64,000 nucleotides of DNA from the NCBI RefSeq assembly GCF_000379445.1, contig NZ_KB902240.1, forward strand, positions 186,001 to 250,000. The letters run 5' to 3'. Origin of the DNA: Fangia hongkongensis FSC776 = DSM 21703. GTDB lineage: Bacteria; Pseudomonadota; Gammaproteobacteria; Francisellales; Francisellaceae. Below the pieces are notes generated by a model that made no database searches, was not told the DNA's origin, and saw only the letters and a program-made list of their open reading frames with translations. Position 1 is the stretch's first letter; the number at the start of each line of letters is the position of its first letter. The position numbers and the translations under genes were made by a program. Of the stretch, positions 20,646 to 30,478 are shown in pieces.

Positions 20646-20909
20646 ATGGAACCAAGCTGGCAAAAACTAAACACATTACTGACTGAAGTTTCCTCAGTTA
20701 AAGAAATGACAACGATTTTAGATTTCCTTCTTACTGCGGAGGAAAAGGTGCAAATTGCCAATCGTATTTCTTTAACCAATATGATGATCTATTCAGGGAA
20801 ACCACAACGTGAAATAGCCAAAGAGCTTGGTGTCAGTATTAGTACGGTAACCCGCTGTTCCAATGCGCTAAAAACATTACCTGATACGGTAAAAGAAAAG
20901 TTCAAATAA
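20646..20909 (+). CDS. TrpR-like repressor (YerC/YecD family)
   Basis: 87-aa all-helical DNA-binding protein of the Trp repressor superfamily. The helix-turn-helix is QREIAKELGVSISTVTRCSNALK (given in part: REIAKELGVSISTVTR, residues 60-75). LLTAEEKVQIANRISLTNMM in the first half matches the YerC/YecD branch rather than TrpR itself. The ligand is unknown. The acetyltransferase gene begins 23 bp downstream on the same strand, so the two may share a transcript. Confidence 0.85.
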   Translation: MEPSWQKLNTLLTEVSSVKEMTTILDFLLTAEEKVQIANRISLTNMMIYSGKPQREIAKELGVSISTVTRCSNALKTLPDTVKEKFK

Positions 20910-20932
20910 ACCAACCAAAACTGGAGAAAACG

Positions 20933-21448
20933 ATGACAATTACTGCATTAAACAAAGTTCACCTTCCTCAAATGACTCAACTATTTGCTGAAGCTAACTT
21001 TTTTAGTGCTGATCTGTTTTTTCGTTTTAACCAGCGATTTTTTGGCTTTTGGCAAGAGGGCAAACTCGTTGCTGTGATTGGTGCAGAGCTTAATGGCCAT
21101 CACGGTGTTTTGCGCTCGCTTGTTGTAAGCAAAGCGCATCGTGGCGCTGGCATTGCAAAAGCATTAATCAAGCACATTGAAGCCTATCTTGTACAACAAG
21201 GCGTACACACCCTTTATGCTTTCACACAATATGGTGCAAACTATTTAACCGCTTGCAACTATCGTCAGATTTTAGCAAAACATGTACCAAGTGAAATTAA
21301 TCTTCTGGAGTATCGCCTTTCTACAGCTAAAGCGAATGATGTTATTATGTCTAAGGAACTGCCATATATAAAAAAGCAACGAGCGCAGCAGCCATCCAAC
21401 TATCAAAACAGGCTTAATCCTATTAAGCTTATTACGGTTGCTGCGTAG
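20933..21448 (+). CDS. GNAT acetyltransferase, ArsN2-like
   Basis: Acetyl-CoA-dependent N-acetyltransferase of 171 aa. The GNAT core is LRSLVVSKAHRGAGIAKALI (residues 59-78), where RGAGIA is the acetyl-CoA pyrophosphate loop. The next helix HIEAYLVQQGVHTLYAFT and YLTACNYRQI complete the fold. The LRSL-V-RG-G pattern with a short N terminus resembles ArsN2 proteins, which often accompany ars operons and can acetylate arsinothricin-type toxins. The gene converges on acr3-arsR with 16 bp between stops, which supports but does not prove an arsenic-related role. About 40 residues beyond the GNAT fold look disordered and basic. Confidence 0.7.
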   Translation: MTITALNKVHLPQMTQLFAEANFFSADLFFRFNQRFFGFWQEGKLVAVIGAELNGHHGVLRSLVVSKAHRGAGIAKALIKHIEAYLVQQGVHTLYAFTQYGANYLTACNYRQILAKHVPSEINLLEYRLSTAKANDVIMSKELPYIKKQRAQQPSNYQNRLNPIKLITVAA

Positions 21449-21464
21449 ATATCAAATATTATCC

Positions 21465-22523
21465 TTACACGCCTTTATTACCTTCTAGCGCAAAGTATTT
21501 CTTTTTAATCCATAGTGCCACATTGACAAGACTAATCAACACAGGGACTTCTACAAGTGGCCCAATAACACCAACAAATGCCTCGATGGAGTGAATACCA
21601 AACACAGCGATCGCAACAGCAATAGCAAGCTCAAAATTATTTGATGCTGCTGTAAAACTCACTGACACGGACTCCTCATAGCGTGCTTTTAATTTGTATG
21701 CCAGAAAAAAGGCAATGAAAAAGATAATCATAAAGTAAATCGCCAACGGAATGATCACTTTAACTGCCTGCAAGGGTAAGTGAACAACATCATCTCCTTT
21801 GGTGGCAAACATCACCAAGATGGTAAATAGTAGCGCAATTAGCGTCAAGGGTGATAATTTTGCCATAAATTGACCTGTATACCACTTCTCACCTTTAAGC
21901 GGAATCAAAATCATCCGTGTCAATATACCAAGCACAAAAGGAATACCTAAATAGATACCAACACTTTTTGCAATTTCCAGCATTGAAATATTCACTACAC
22001 TACTTTGTAATCCCAATAGATCAGGCAAAACCGTAATAAAAATATATGCATATGCTGAATAGAAAATAATTTGAAAAATAGAATTAAAGGCAATGAGCCC
22101 GGCACAATACTCCGTGCTGCCTTTTGCTAAATCATTCCATACAATCACCATTGCGATACATCTAGCTATACCAATTAATATCAAACCAACCATATAATGT
22201 GGCTCATTATGGAAAAAGATAATCGCCAACACAAACATGAGCACAGGGCCAATCAGCCAGTTTAATAGAAATGATAATAGTAAAATCCGTGTATTTTTAA
22301 ACACCTTTGGCATGCTTTTATAGCGTACTTTTGCAAGTGGTGGATACATCATCACTATAAGACCAAGCCCAATCAGCCAATTACCTGATGTTGTATCAAA
22401 CGACCCAATAACCTCTTTTACACTTGGCATCCATACACTTAAAAGCACCCCAACTAGCATCGCCAAAAAAATCCATAGTGTTAAATAGCGATCTAAAAAG
22501 TGTAATTTCTTCGCTTGTCCCAT
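21465..22523 (-). CDS. acr3: Arsenite efflux permease, ACR3 family
   Basis: Ten-helix inner-membrane carrier (352 aa) exporting arsenite (and possibly antimonite). The diagnostic ACR3 motif with its essential cysteine is present: [18 protein letters not shown], Cys at residue 122. The conserved [15 protein letters not shown] in helix 2 and [18 protein letters not shown] in helix 9 also fit. It lies 23 bp downstream of arsR on the same strand, so expression should be released when arsenite binds ArsR. No arsenate reductase (arsC) gene is nearby. Confidence 0.93.
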   Translation of the reverse strand: MGQAKKLHFLDRYLTLWIFLAMLVGVLLSVWMPSVKEVIGSFDTTSGNWLIGLGLIVMMYPPLAKVRYKSMPKVFKNTRILLLSFLLNWLIGPVLMFVLAIIFFHNEPHYMVGLILIGIARCIAMVIVWNDLAKGSTEYCAGLIAFNSIFQIIFYSAYAYIFITVLPDLLGLQSSVVNISMLEIAKSVGIYLGIPFVLGILTRMILIPLKGEKWYTGQFMAKLSPLTLIALLFTILVMFATKGDDVVHLPLQAVKVIIPLAIYFMIIFFIAFFLAYKLKARYEESVSVSFTAASNNFELAIAVAIAVFGIHSIEAFVGVIGPLVEVPVLISLVNVALWIKKKYFALEGNKGV

Positions 22524-22546
22524 TGTCTTATCCTTTCTTTATTTCT

Positions 22547-22894
22547 TTATTTTTTAATTGCTTCACTATCACGACACTTTGTGTAGCACTTCAAATGTTT
22601 CATTTGTGCCTGTACCTCTTTCTCCTGATCCATCTGCTGGAAAACTTCTTGAAGAATATTGCCATAGCTTCGCGGGATGTCTTTTTTTAACTCATAAAAA
22701 ACCCACTTCCCGTCTTTGTATGACTGCAAAAGCCCGATAACACTCAACGATTTTAATTGGATAGATAGCGCCCCTTGTGTTAAAGGAATCACTTTTTGAA
22801 TATCACAAACACAAAGCGATTTGTCTCGTACTAAGTACAAAATGAGTAAACGCTTATAATCTGCAATTGCTTTTAAAAACTGAACCATTTCCAT
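22547..22894 (-). CDS. arsR: ArsR-type arsenite-responsive repressor
   Basis: Winged-helix metalloregulator of 115 aa. The metal site is C28-V-C30 in LCVCDIQ at the start of the DNA-binding region, as in classical ArsR (ELCVCDL). The recognition helix is TQGALSIQLKSLSVIGLL and the wing is KDGKWVFYEL. Two further cysteines near the C terminus (LKCYTKC) could add ligands. It is the first gene of arsR-acr3. The proposed promoter places the transcription start almost on the ATG, so the mRNA may be leaderless or translation may begin at the second ATG (22888). Confidence 0.9.
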   Translation of the reverse strand: MEMVQFLKAIADYKRLLILYLVRDKSLCVCDIQKVIPLTQGALSIQLKSLSVIGLLQSYKDGKWVFYELKKDIPRSYGNILQEVFQQMDQEKEVQAQMKHLKCYTKCRDSEAIKK

Positions 22895-22896
22895 TG

Positions 22897-22926
22897 TTTA
22901 TATATTTTCATATTTAAATTTGTAAA
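22897..22926 (-). promoter_or_regulatory. Putative arsR-acr3 promoter/operator
   Basis: On the minus strand, TTTACA (22926-22921) and TATAAA (22902-22897) are 18 bp apart, each 5 of 6 to sigma-70 consensus. The interval contains an AT-rich palindromic core ATTTAAAT flanked by ATATTT/AAATAT, a plausible ArsR operator. The -10 lies only 2 bp upstream of the annotated ATG. Seen by eye only. Confidence 0.5.
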
Positions 22927-23038
22927 TATAATATCACAAAAATAAGCCCTAACAAACAAAATTAAAAGCTTTCGAAATCAATCTTCTTGAATGTGTTTTA
23001 AAAATAACAGTAGAAACGTCTAATATTGGAGGCGTATC

Positions 23039-24055
23039 TCAATTGATAGACTGTAATAAACGCTCTACTTTCTGATAAACACTTAAGGCTGAGATAGAGA
23101 CCTCACAAGGGGCAAATTCCTCTTTGGTAATCGGACAGATGCGCTTTAAACAAGGTGAGCAAGTTAAAGTCGATGCGATATGCTCGGCATGTTTTCCTTT
23201 TGCTCCGGTTAATTTTGCTGAGGTTGCGCCATAAATCCCAACTGTCGGCACTTCACAGGCAGCGGCCAGATGAGATAACCCTGTATCAACAGCAACAACA
23301 GCCTTAGAGTTTGCAAAAAGCTCTGCAAGCTCTGTCAAAGATAGCTTTGGTAATACTTCTGCATATTGAAGATTTTGTGCGATTTTCTGAGCTCTTTCTT
23401 TCTCCTTGTCATTACCCCATGGTAATAGTACACGCACTCCATTATCATCAAAGTGCTTGGCAAGCTCCTGCCAATGTGAGAGGCACCAGAACTTGCTTGG
23501 CCAGGTTGTACTGTGTAAAAAAATCACTTGGTTTTGGCATGTATCTTTCTGCCAGCGATACTTAATCCCATAGTCAAACTGTGTACACTCTGGCTGATAG
23601 CTAAACACTGAGGCCATAAGCTTTTTCAAGCGTACAAGCGCATGGATACCCTTCTCAACGTGAATTTTCCGCTTGTAAACCCAAGATGCCATAGGCTCTC
23701 TTGCTGAGCTTCGATCAAACCCATACTTCACCCCTTTTGCCCCAAGGGTGACCCATGCACTTTTTAACAATCCCTGCGCGTCAATCACATAATCATAGCG
23801 ATGCGCTTTTAAACGTCGCTTAAATGCCCTTATTTCACGAAAAGATTTAAAGATATTTTTACGCCACTTACGTATCTCAACAGGGATAACATTCTCTACG
23901 GCACTGTGCCAAGAGGCAATTTCAGCAAAGTTTTTCTCAACCACCCAATCAAAAGACAGCTCGGGAATGTGTTTTTTCGCCTCTGTAATAGCAGGCAGCA
24001 TATGAATGACATCCCCCAAGGACGAAGTCTTCACAATTAAACATCGTTTTTTCAT
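23039..24055 (-). CDS. waaC: LPS heptosyltransferase I
   Basis: GT9-family transferase adding the first heptose to Kdo in the lipopolysaccharide inner core. It acts at the cytoplasmic face of the inner membrane. N-terminal VKTSSLGDVIHMLPAI is the family signature. YDYVIDAQGLLKSAW, YGFDRSSAREPMAS and the C-terminal donor-binding VAVDTGLSHLAAACEVPTVGIYG (in part: DTGLSHLAAA) match WaaC rather than WaaF. 338 aa is standard. It is transcribed divergently from the BCCT carrier. Confidence 0.9.
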   Translation of the reverse strand: MKKRCLIVKTSSLGDVIHMLPAITEAKKHIPELSFDWVVEKNFAEIASWHSAVENVIPVEIRKWRKNIFKSFREIRAFKRRLKAHRYDYVIDAQGLLKSAWVTLGAKGVKYGFDRSSAREPMASWVYKRKIHVEKGIHALVRLKKLMASVFSYQPECTQFDYGIKYRWQKDTCQNQVIFLHSTTWPSKFWCLSHWQELAKHFDDNGVRVLLPWGNDKEKERAQKIAQNLQYAEVLPKLSLTELAELFANSKAVVAVDTGLSHLAAACEVPTVGIYGATSAKLTGAKGKHAEHIASTLTCSPCLKRICPITKEEFAPCEVSISALSVYQKVERLLQSIN

Positions 24056-24235
24056 TTACCTAAACTGTACATTAAAAGTTTTTCAACTTGTTTATTTTAA
24101 CCATTTTTTCAATAAATAATAGAGTTGACTTATTTAAAAACATCTTCTCTCTTTCATGATCGAGAGTCACTTAATTTTATTTGTGGCTAGAAGTATGTTA
24201 GGGTTAAAAAGATCAAAAAAGAAATGGGGAGGGTT

Positions 24236-26194
24236 ATGAACCGCAAAAGTGGCGCCTATGCGCCTGTATTTTATCCATCAATTATACTTATTCTATTGTT
24301 TGCCGTAGCTGGAATTATGTGGCCCAAAGAGGCAAAAGTGTTGTTTGATATTATTCAAAATTGGCTACTGACGCAAGTTGGCTGGTTATATATCTTAGGC
24401 ATGGCTATCTTTGTCTGTATTTGTATCTTTTTAATGTTTAGCCGCCTCGGTGATATCAAACTAGGGCCTGATCACTCCTCCCCCGAGCATAGCAACTTAT
24501 CTTGGTTTTCAATGTTATTTGCAGCAGGAATGGGAATCGGTTTAATGTTCTTTAGCGTTGCTGAACCCTTGCAACACTACCTATCTCCGCCAGATGTTCA
24601 AAATGGCAATCAGATTGCGGCTGCCAAAGACGCTATGGGAATTACATTGTTTCACTGGGGGCTACAAGCTTGGTCAGTCTATGCAATTGTTGGCCTGTCA
24701 CTTGCTTATTTTTCCTATAGAAAAGACTTGCCACTATTACCAAGATCCGCGCTTTATCCACTGATCGGTGAGAGGATTTATGGGCCTATTGGACATCTTA
24801 TTGATATATTTGCCATTCTTGGCACAATGTTTGGAATCGCAACCTCTCTAGGACTCGGTGCAACACAGGTTAATGCGGGGCTTCATTATCTTTTTTCTGT
24901 ACCGACTAATACAACCGTTGAAACGATATTAATTATTATCATTACGTTATTTGCAACAACCTCTGTCGCCCTTGGACTTGAAAAAGGCATCAAAGTTGTC
25001 AGCAATTTTAATATTATTGTTGCGCTTGTTTTGCTTTTATTTATCCTGATCACAGGGAGCACCACCTTACTTTTACAGTCTTTTGTGCAAAATACCGGCA
25101 ATTATTTTAGCAGCATTATCTCAAAGACATTTAACTTATATGCTTATGAAAACAAACAAGGTTGGTTAAGTGGTTGGACACTTTTTTACTGGGGCTGGTG
25201 GATCGCTTGGTCACCTTTTGTTGGCATGTTTATTGCGAAAGTATCAAAGGGCAGAAGCATCCGAGAGTTTATTATTGGCGTGCTTTTTATTCCGACAGGC
25301 TTCACCTTTTTATGGTTAAGCGTATTTGGTAACTCGGCAATTTCCCTTGCCTTATCAAATCATGGACATGCACTTGTTGAAGCCGTTCAAACCAATGTGC
25401 CTGTTGCTCTATTTAGCTTTTTGCAATACTTCCCATTCAGTACAATTATCTCCATTATTGCGCTTGTACTAGTTGTCACTTTCTTTGTTACTTCATCGGA
25501 CTCAGGGTCACTTGTAATTGATATTATTGCTACAGGAAATGCCAAAAAATCCATCACTTGGCAGCGCATTTTTTGGTCGTTGTTAGAGGGACTTTTGGCA
25601 ATATCACTTTTATACTCAGGTGGACTCCTTGCACTTCAGACAGCTACTATTGCCAGCGCTTTCCCATTTCTAATCATCTTATTTTTCATGTGTATCGCGC
25701 TCATTAAAGCACTTAGAGAAGACTTTTTAAAATTAAGCAGCATTCAAACACACACAACCTCGGTGCAATACATAAAAGCAAATGCAACGTGGCAAAAACG
25801 CTTAGATTCTCTTTTGCAAATACCTACTAAAAATGAGGCTGATGTGTTTTTACAAACAACCATTATTCCTGCTATCAAAGAGGTGAAATCTGAATTCGAT
25901 CGCCATCATGTCAGCGCCAAAGTGAAGTTTTCTGCTCAAGCTGCACGTTTATCTGTTGATAAATTTGATGAGGATGACTTTGTCTACAGTGTACGACTGT
26001 GTCAGTCTCCAACCCCTGAATACCTAAGTGATGATGACACCACAGCTCAAGACCAGTATTATCGTGCTGAGGTGTTTTTAGAACACGGTGGTCAGCATTA
26101 TGATGTCATGGGCTACACCAAAGAGCAGCTTATTGCTGATGTTATTACACAATATGAAAAGCACCTTCATTACCTGCACTTATCTGGCAGCTAG
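24236..26194 (+). CDS. betT: BCCT-family betaine/choline transporter
   Basis: Twelve-helix secondary transporter for quaternary ammonium compatible solutes. The BCCT hallmark in helix 8 is WTLFYWGWWIAWSPFVGMFIAK (seen as WTLFYWGWWIAWSPF), with its aromatic box. GMGIGLMFFSVAEPLQHY in helix 3 is also typical. After the last helix (about residue 495) comes a cytoplasmic tail of about 155 residues, as in BetT-type choline carriers where the tail senses osmolarity. The ATG at 24236 immediately follows GGGGAGGG; an ATG four codons earlier is also possible. No choline-oxidation genes are nearby, so betaine, choline or carnitine cannot be told apart. Confidence 0.88.
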   Translation: MNRKSGAYAPVFYPSIILILLFAVAGIMWPKEAKVLFDIIQNWLLTQVGWLYILGMAIFVCICIFLMFSRLGDIKLGPDHSSPEHSNLSWFSMLFAAGMGIGLMFFSVAEPLQHYLSPPDVQNGNQIAAAKDAMGITLFHWGLQAWSVYAIVGLSLAYFSYRKDLPLLPRSALYPLIGERIYGPIGHLIDIFAILGTMFGIATSLGLGATQVNAGLHYLFSVPTNTTVETILIIIITLFATTSVALGLEKGIKVVSNFNIIVALVLLLFILITGSTTLLLQSFVQNTGNYFSSIISKTFNLYAYENKQGWLSGWTLFYWGWWIAWSPFVGMFIAKVSKGRSIREFIIGVLFIPTGFTFLWLSVFGNSAISLALSNHGHALVEAVQTNVPVALFSFLQYFPFSTIISIIALVLVVTFFVTSSDSGSLVIDIIATGNAKKSITWQRIFWSLLEGLLAISLLYSGGLLALQTATIASAFPFLIILFFMCIALIKALREDFLKLSSIQTHTTSVQYIKANATWQKRLDSLLQIPTKNEADVFLQTTIIPAIKEVKSEFDRHHVSAKVKFSAQAARLSVDKFDEDDFVYSVRLCQSPTPEYLSDDDTTAQDQYYRAEVFLEHGGQHYDVMGYTKEQLIADVITQYEKHLHYLHLSGS

Positions 26195-26294
26195 CGTGTG
26201 ATAGGCTCTTGCAAAGATAGACAAAACTCAATATTTTCTATATGATGCGCATTAGGTCATTTTTACAACAATTTAACACAAAAAATATAAACCT

Positions 26295-28217
26295 ATGAAC
26301 CATATGAACTACCCTGAAACCTATGATGTCATCGTGATTGGCGGAGGACATGCCGGCACCGAGGCTGCCAGTGCTGCGGCGAGGATGGGCGCAAAAACTT
26401 TGCTTCTCACCCACAACATCGACACCCTTGGGCAGATGTCTTGTAACCCTGCTATTGGAGGCATTGGGAAAGGGCACCTTGTCAAAGAAATTGATGCCCT
26501 TGGCGGTATTATGGCCAAAGCAATCGATAAAGCTGGCATTCAGTTTCGCACTTTAAATGCACGAAAAGGTCCTGCTGTTCGCGCGACAAGAGCACAAGCA
26601 GATCGAGCATTATACAAACAAGCTGTGCGTTCAATGTTAGAGGGTCAAGAAAATCTCTCTATTTTTCAACAAAATGTTGAAGATTTAATCATTGAAAATG
26701 GCGTCATATCTGGCGTTATCACCCAAATGGGACTTGGTTTTAAAGCCAAGAGTGTTATTCTTACAGTCGGCACATTTTTAGGTGGAAAAATTCATATTGG
26801 TTTTAATAACTTTCAAGGAGGACGCGCAGGCGACCCTCCGGCAAATGCTCTAGCCCAAAAGCTTCGCGCTCTGCCATTTAATGTCGCAAGACTCAAAACA
26901 GGCACACCACCTAGAATTGACAAACGCACCGTCAACTTTGAGGTGATGGGCGTTCAGCCGGGAGATGACAACCCTAATTATTTTTCTTTTTTCTCAAATG
27001 GTGATGAACATCCAACACAAGTGCCATGCCATATCACTTATACCAATCAAAAAACACATGATATTATTGTTAACAATCTCAAGCGCTCAGCCATGTATGG
27101 CGGAATGATTGATGGTATTGGTCCGAGATACTGCCCATCTATTGAAGATAAAATTGTGCGTTTTGCTGATAAAGATCGTCATCAAATTTTTGTTGAACCT
27201 GAAGGGCTTGATAATATTGAGCTTTACCCAAATGGCATTTCTACTTCCTTGCCATTTGATGTACAAATTGCGCTTATTCAGAGTATTGAAGGCTTTGAAA
27301 ATGCCTTTATTACGCGTCCTGGCTACGCAATTGAATATGATTTTTTTGACCCTAGAGAGCTCAAATCAACGCTCGAAACAAAACATGTTGAAAATTTATA
27401 TTTTGCCGGGCAAATTAATGGCACAACAGGTTATGAAGAAGCTGGTGCTCAAGGGCTTATCGCAGGGATTAATGCAAGTTTGAAAGTGCAAAACAAACCT
27501 GCTTGGTCGCCTAAACGCTCTGAGGCATACATTGGTGTATTAATTGATGATTTAATCACAAAAGGCACGCAAGAGCCCTATCGCATGTTTACCTCACGCG
27601 CTGAATATCGCCTTATTTTACGAGAAGACAACGCTGATGCACGCCTCACCCCAAAAGCAATTGAGCTTGGCTTACTAAAGGCACATGATAAAGCGCGCTT
27701 TTTGCAAAAACAACAACTCATAGAGATGGAAACAAAACGCTTACAAGCAAAATGGGTGAGCCCAAAATCAGACAATGCTGAAAACATAAAAACATTACTT
27801 GAGCAAGAGATTAGCCGTGAAAATTCACTTTTTGATCTTTTAAAACGCCCAAATGTGAATTATCAATCACTGTCAGATATCGAAGCGCTTGGTCCATTTA
27901 TTACACATAAAGAAGCCATTGAGCAAATTGAAATTTCAGCAAAGTACTCAGGTTATATTGCCCGCCAAGAAGAGGAAATCAAAGCCATGCATGAAATGGA
28001 ATCAAAAGTAATTCCAGAGAGCTTTGACTATGAGAAAGTCTCAGGTTTATCAAATGAAGTTAAGCAGAAGCTTATTTTTCATAAACCTGCAACCTTAGGT
28101 GAGGCCTCAAGAATCTCAGGCATTACACCTGCTGCTATTTCGCTATTGACTATTTATATGAAAAAACTAGGATTTATTAAAAAGCAAGGTGCGAGCTCAC
28201 TCGCTAAAACAGAGTAA
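26295..28217 (+). CDS. mnmG: tRNA uridine-5-carboxymethylaminomethyl synthesis enzyme MnmG
   Basis: FAD-dependent partner of MnmE that installs the (carboxymethyl)aminomethyl group on wobble U34 of certain tRNAs. The FAD-binding motif is [12 protein letters not shown] (residues 14-25). The family signatures [20 protein letters not shown] and [15 protein letters not shown] are intact, the latter with the catalytic Cys, and [11 protein letters not shown] closes the FAD site. A helical C-terminal tRNA/MnmE-binding region ends near residue 630. 640 aa is normal. The small lipoprotein gene starts 4 bp after the stop. Confidence 0.96.
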   Translation: MNHMNYPETYDVIVIGGGHAGTEAASAAARMGAKTLLLTHNIDTLGQMSCNPAIGGIGKGHLVKEIDALGGIMAKAIDKAGIQFRTLNARKGPAVRATRAQADRALYKQAVRSMLEGQENLSIFQQNVEDLIIENGVISGVITQMGLGFKAKSVILTVGTFLGGKIHIGFNNFQGGRAGDPPANALAQKLRALPFNVARLKTGTPPRIDKRTVNFEVMGVQPGDDNPNYFSFFSNGDEHPTQVPCHITYTNQKTHDIIVNNLKRSAMYGGMIDGIGPRYCPSIEDKIVRFADKDRHQIFVEPEGLDNIELYPNGISTSLPFDVQIALIQSIEGFENAFITRPGYAIEYDFFDPRELKSTLETKHVENLYFAGQINGTTGYEEAGAQGLIAGINASLKVQNKPAWSPKRSEAYIGVLIDDLITKGTQEPYRMFTSRAEYRLILREDNADARLTPKAIELGLLKAHDKARFLQKQQLIEMETKRLQAKWVSPKSDNAENIKTLLEQEISRENSLFDLLKRPNVNYQSLSDIEALGPFITHKEAIEQIEISAKYSGYIARQEEEIKAMHEMESKVIPESFDYEKVSGLSNEVKQKLIFHKPATLGEASRISGITPAAISLLTIYMKKLGFIKKQGASSLAKTE

Positions 28218-28221
28218 CGCT

Positions 28222-28638
28222 ATGAAAATAACATTTAAACGATCAGTCAAAATAGTAGCCGTACTCTTTGTACTTATGTTCATTGCTGGCTGCGCGACCT
28301 CTGAGAAATACCGAGCGATATTAAACCAATGGCATGGCCACTCTATTGATGAATTTACCCAAATGTGGGGCTATCCAGATAAGACCTTGAAACTTGAGAA
28401 CGATCAAACTGCCTATGTCTACAGTGATAAAGAGATTGTAAGCACGCCACTGACACAAATGCCTAGTAATATCACAACGGTTAAAAATGGAGATAAAACC
28501 ACGGTGATTTCAACTCCTGGGACTATCGTTGGCGGACAAACTTACTCTCTTTCTTGTACCACTTGGGTTGTTTTCAATAACAAGACAAAACAAATCATCA
28601 ATACCACATTTCGTGGGAACAATTGTGTTGCTTATTAA
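28222..28638 (+). CDS. Small lipoprotein of unknown function
   Basis: 138 aa with a lipoprotein signal: KITFKRSVKIVAVLFVLMF followed by IAGC (lipid Cys about residue 24), then ATSEKY. The mature part has GHSIDEFTQMWGYPD, a helix-turn found in many small periplasmic lipoproteins of BamE/OmlA-like shape. A beta-rich remainder follows with two cysteines (LSCTTW and NNCVAY) that could form a disulfide. It starts 4 bp after mnmG and is probably co-transcribed with it, though a functional link is not apparent. A longer frame from 28189 would overlap mnmG and spoil the signal peptide. Confidence 0.78.
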   Translation: MKITFKRSVKIVAVLFVLMFIAGCATSEKYRAILNQWHGHSIDEFTQMWGYPDKTLKLENDQTAYVYSDKEIVSTPLTQMPSNITTVKNGDKTTVISTPGTIVGGQTYSLSCTTWVVFNNKTKQIINTTFRGNNCVAY

Positions 28639-28652
28639 GCCATATCCCCATC

Positions 28653-28676
28653 TATACCACCCGAAAACCATTTTAC
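28653..28676 (+). repeat. Dispersed TATACCAC repeat, short copy
   Basis: A 24-bp intergenic copy beginning TATACCACCC and ending CCATTTTAC, matching the ends of the MITE-like element at 49944-50110. It lies 15 bp after the small lipoprotein gene. Confidence 0.55.
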
Positions 28677-28922
28677 AAATTCTTACCATAAATACATAAT
28701 TAAATCATATCCATGCCTTATTCTGATACCCAGACAGATACACTTTGATCACTTTTTAGCCTTAAAAGTTATACAGCTTGCTAACGTATAGTGATATGGA
28801 ATCAATGTATGAGATGCCTCTTATACACTTAGCAATGATCGCTAACTATACCAGCTACATCTAAAGATCAATATCATCGTTATCTGATAGTTATTTTAAA
28901 CTCTAAAAGGGGAGAATGTTTT

Positions 28923-30470
28923 ATGGGTATGAATACAGAGAATGTGAAATCACCTGCTTTATTTTCTGCTATTGCTATTGGTGTTGGCTGCATTATTGGC
29001 AGCGGTTGGCTTTTTGCCTCTTATAATGCAGCTAAAGCTGTGGGATCAATGGCATTTGTATCTTGGATTATTGGTGCAATACTCGCTTTAGTATTAGCAT
29101 TATTACTTGCCGAAACCGCAACGATGTTTAAAGAGCGTGCTTTTTTCGCAAGAATTTTGACACTTTCGCACAAAAACACAGATTATGGTTTTGTGGTTGC
29201 CATCTCAAACCTTATGGGACTTATTTTAGTTATTCCCTCTGAAGCATCAGCAACAATACAATATCTAAGTGGAATATACCCAAGTCTAATGGCAGGCAAT
29301 GACCTATCCTTAACTGGAGAGTTATATGTTATTGCTCTTATCATCGTTTACGGGCTGATTAATTTTTGGGGATTACAAGTGCTTGCCAAAGTGAATAACT
29401 TTATTACCCTGATCAAACTTATTGTGCCACTTGCCACCGGCTTGATTATTATTATTTATGCCGGATGGCATGGAGAGTTTCATGCTGCTAATTTTTCACT
29501 TAGTGGCTTTCATCAATCAATTGGAGGTATGATTGGTGGCGCTATTGCAACAGTGGTGACCGGTGGAATTTTCTACTCTTTTTATGGCTTTGGCATGATT
29601 GCCGTATTTGGCGCTGAATTAAAAAATCCAAAACGCAATATCCCCTTAGCACTTATTGGGTGTGTATTAATCTGCCTTGTTGTCTATCTTATTTTACAAT
29701 TTGCATTTATCGGCGCTATGCCAACTGAGTATCTTGCCCACGGCTGGCAAAATCTAGAAGTATTCTCTTCACCTTTAGCACAGTTACTTGGGCTTATTGG
29801 CGTCAATGCTGCTATGATTTGGGTGCTGTATGCCGACTCAGCCATTAGTCCTTCAGGCACAGGTGCACTCTATATGGGATCAAGCTCTCGCATGATTACT
29901 GGGATGGCTCAAGATGGGCAGCTTCCCTCATTCTTTGATCGGATTATTGCAAAGTATAACCTATCAAGACGTTCACTTATCACCGTATTTATTATTGGTG
30001 TTGTGATGGTATTTTTCTCTAAAAACTGGCAAAACATCATGATTATGGTCACCGTGTTTCAGCTAATCTCATGTATTGCAATCCCCGTGGCACTTGCACG
30101 ATTAAGAAAAAGTGAGCCAAATACTGCACGCGCGTTTAAAGTTCCTTTTGGACTATCACTCAGCTATATCATTTTCTTGGTTGTCTCATATCTTATGATT
30201 CAAGCTTCAATGAAAGCTGTGCTACTGGCATTAATCGCACACCTTATTCTTTTTATTGTCTATGCATTTAGCTACTACAAAAATGATCTAAAGAAAATTG
30301 CGAAATCACTCTGTTCTTCATGGTCAATTTTCTTATATTTGGTGATAAGCGTCCCTTTTAGTCACCTTATCGATATTAAGGCATTTAGCAACTTCTACGC
30401 TATTATTGCATTTATCATTGCATACACTGGTGTTTATATCGCAATGGTTCAGCAAAAGAACTATCAATAA
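28923..30470 (+). CDS. APC-superfamily amino acid permease
   Basis: Inner-membrane amino-acid/polyamine/organocation carrier (515 aa, about 12-14 helices). Helix 1 carries the substrate-binding GVGCIIGSGWLF (residues 20-31), with the unwound Gly-rich turn of the family. Helix 6 reads GGIFYSFYGFGMIAVFGAELKNPKRNIPLA (given in part: FGAELKNPKRNIP). AGGGGAG eight bases upstream supports the start. A clear paralogue lies at 59279-60781 with the same GSGWLFS and SEIKNPKRNVP blocks. The substrate is unknown. It converges with the methyltransferase gene, 8 bp between stops. Confidence 0.87.
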   Translation: MGMNTENVKSPALFSAIAIGVGCIIGSGWLFASYNAAKAVGSMAFVSWIIGAILALVLALLLAETATMFKERAFFARILTLSHKNTDYGFVVAISNLMGLILVIPSEASATIQYLSGIYPSLMAGNDLSLTGELYVIALIIVYGLINFWGLQVLAKVNNFITLIKLIVPLATGLIIIIYAGWHGEFHAANFSLSGFHQSIGGMIGGAIATVVTGGIFYSFYGFGMIAVFGAELKNPKRNIPLALIGCVLICLVVYLILQFAFIGAMPTEYLAHGWQNLEVFSSPLAQLLGLIGVNAAMIWVLYADSAISPSGTGALYMGSSSRMITGMAQDGQLPSFFDRIIAKYNLSRRSLITVFIIGVVMVFFSKNWQNIMIMVTVFQLISCIAIPVALARLRKSEPNTARAFKVPFGLSLSYIIFLVVSYLMIQASMKAVLLALIAHLILFIVYAFSYYKNDLKKIAKSLCSSWSIFLYLVISVPFSHLIDIKAFSNFYAIIAFIIAYTGVYIAMVQQKNYQ

Positions 30471-30478
30471 TCAAACGA

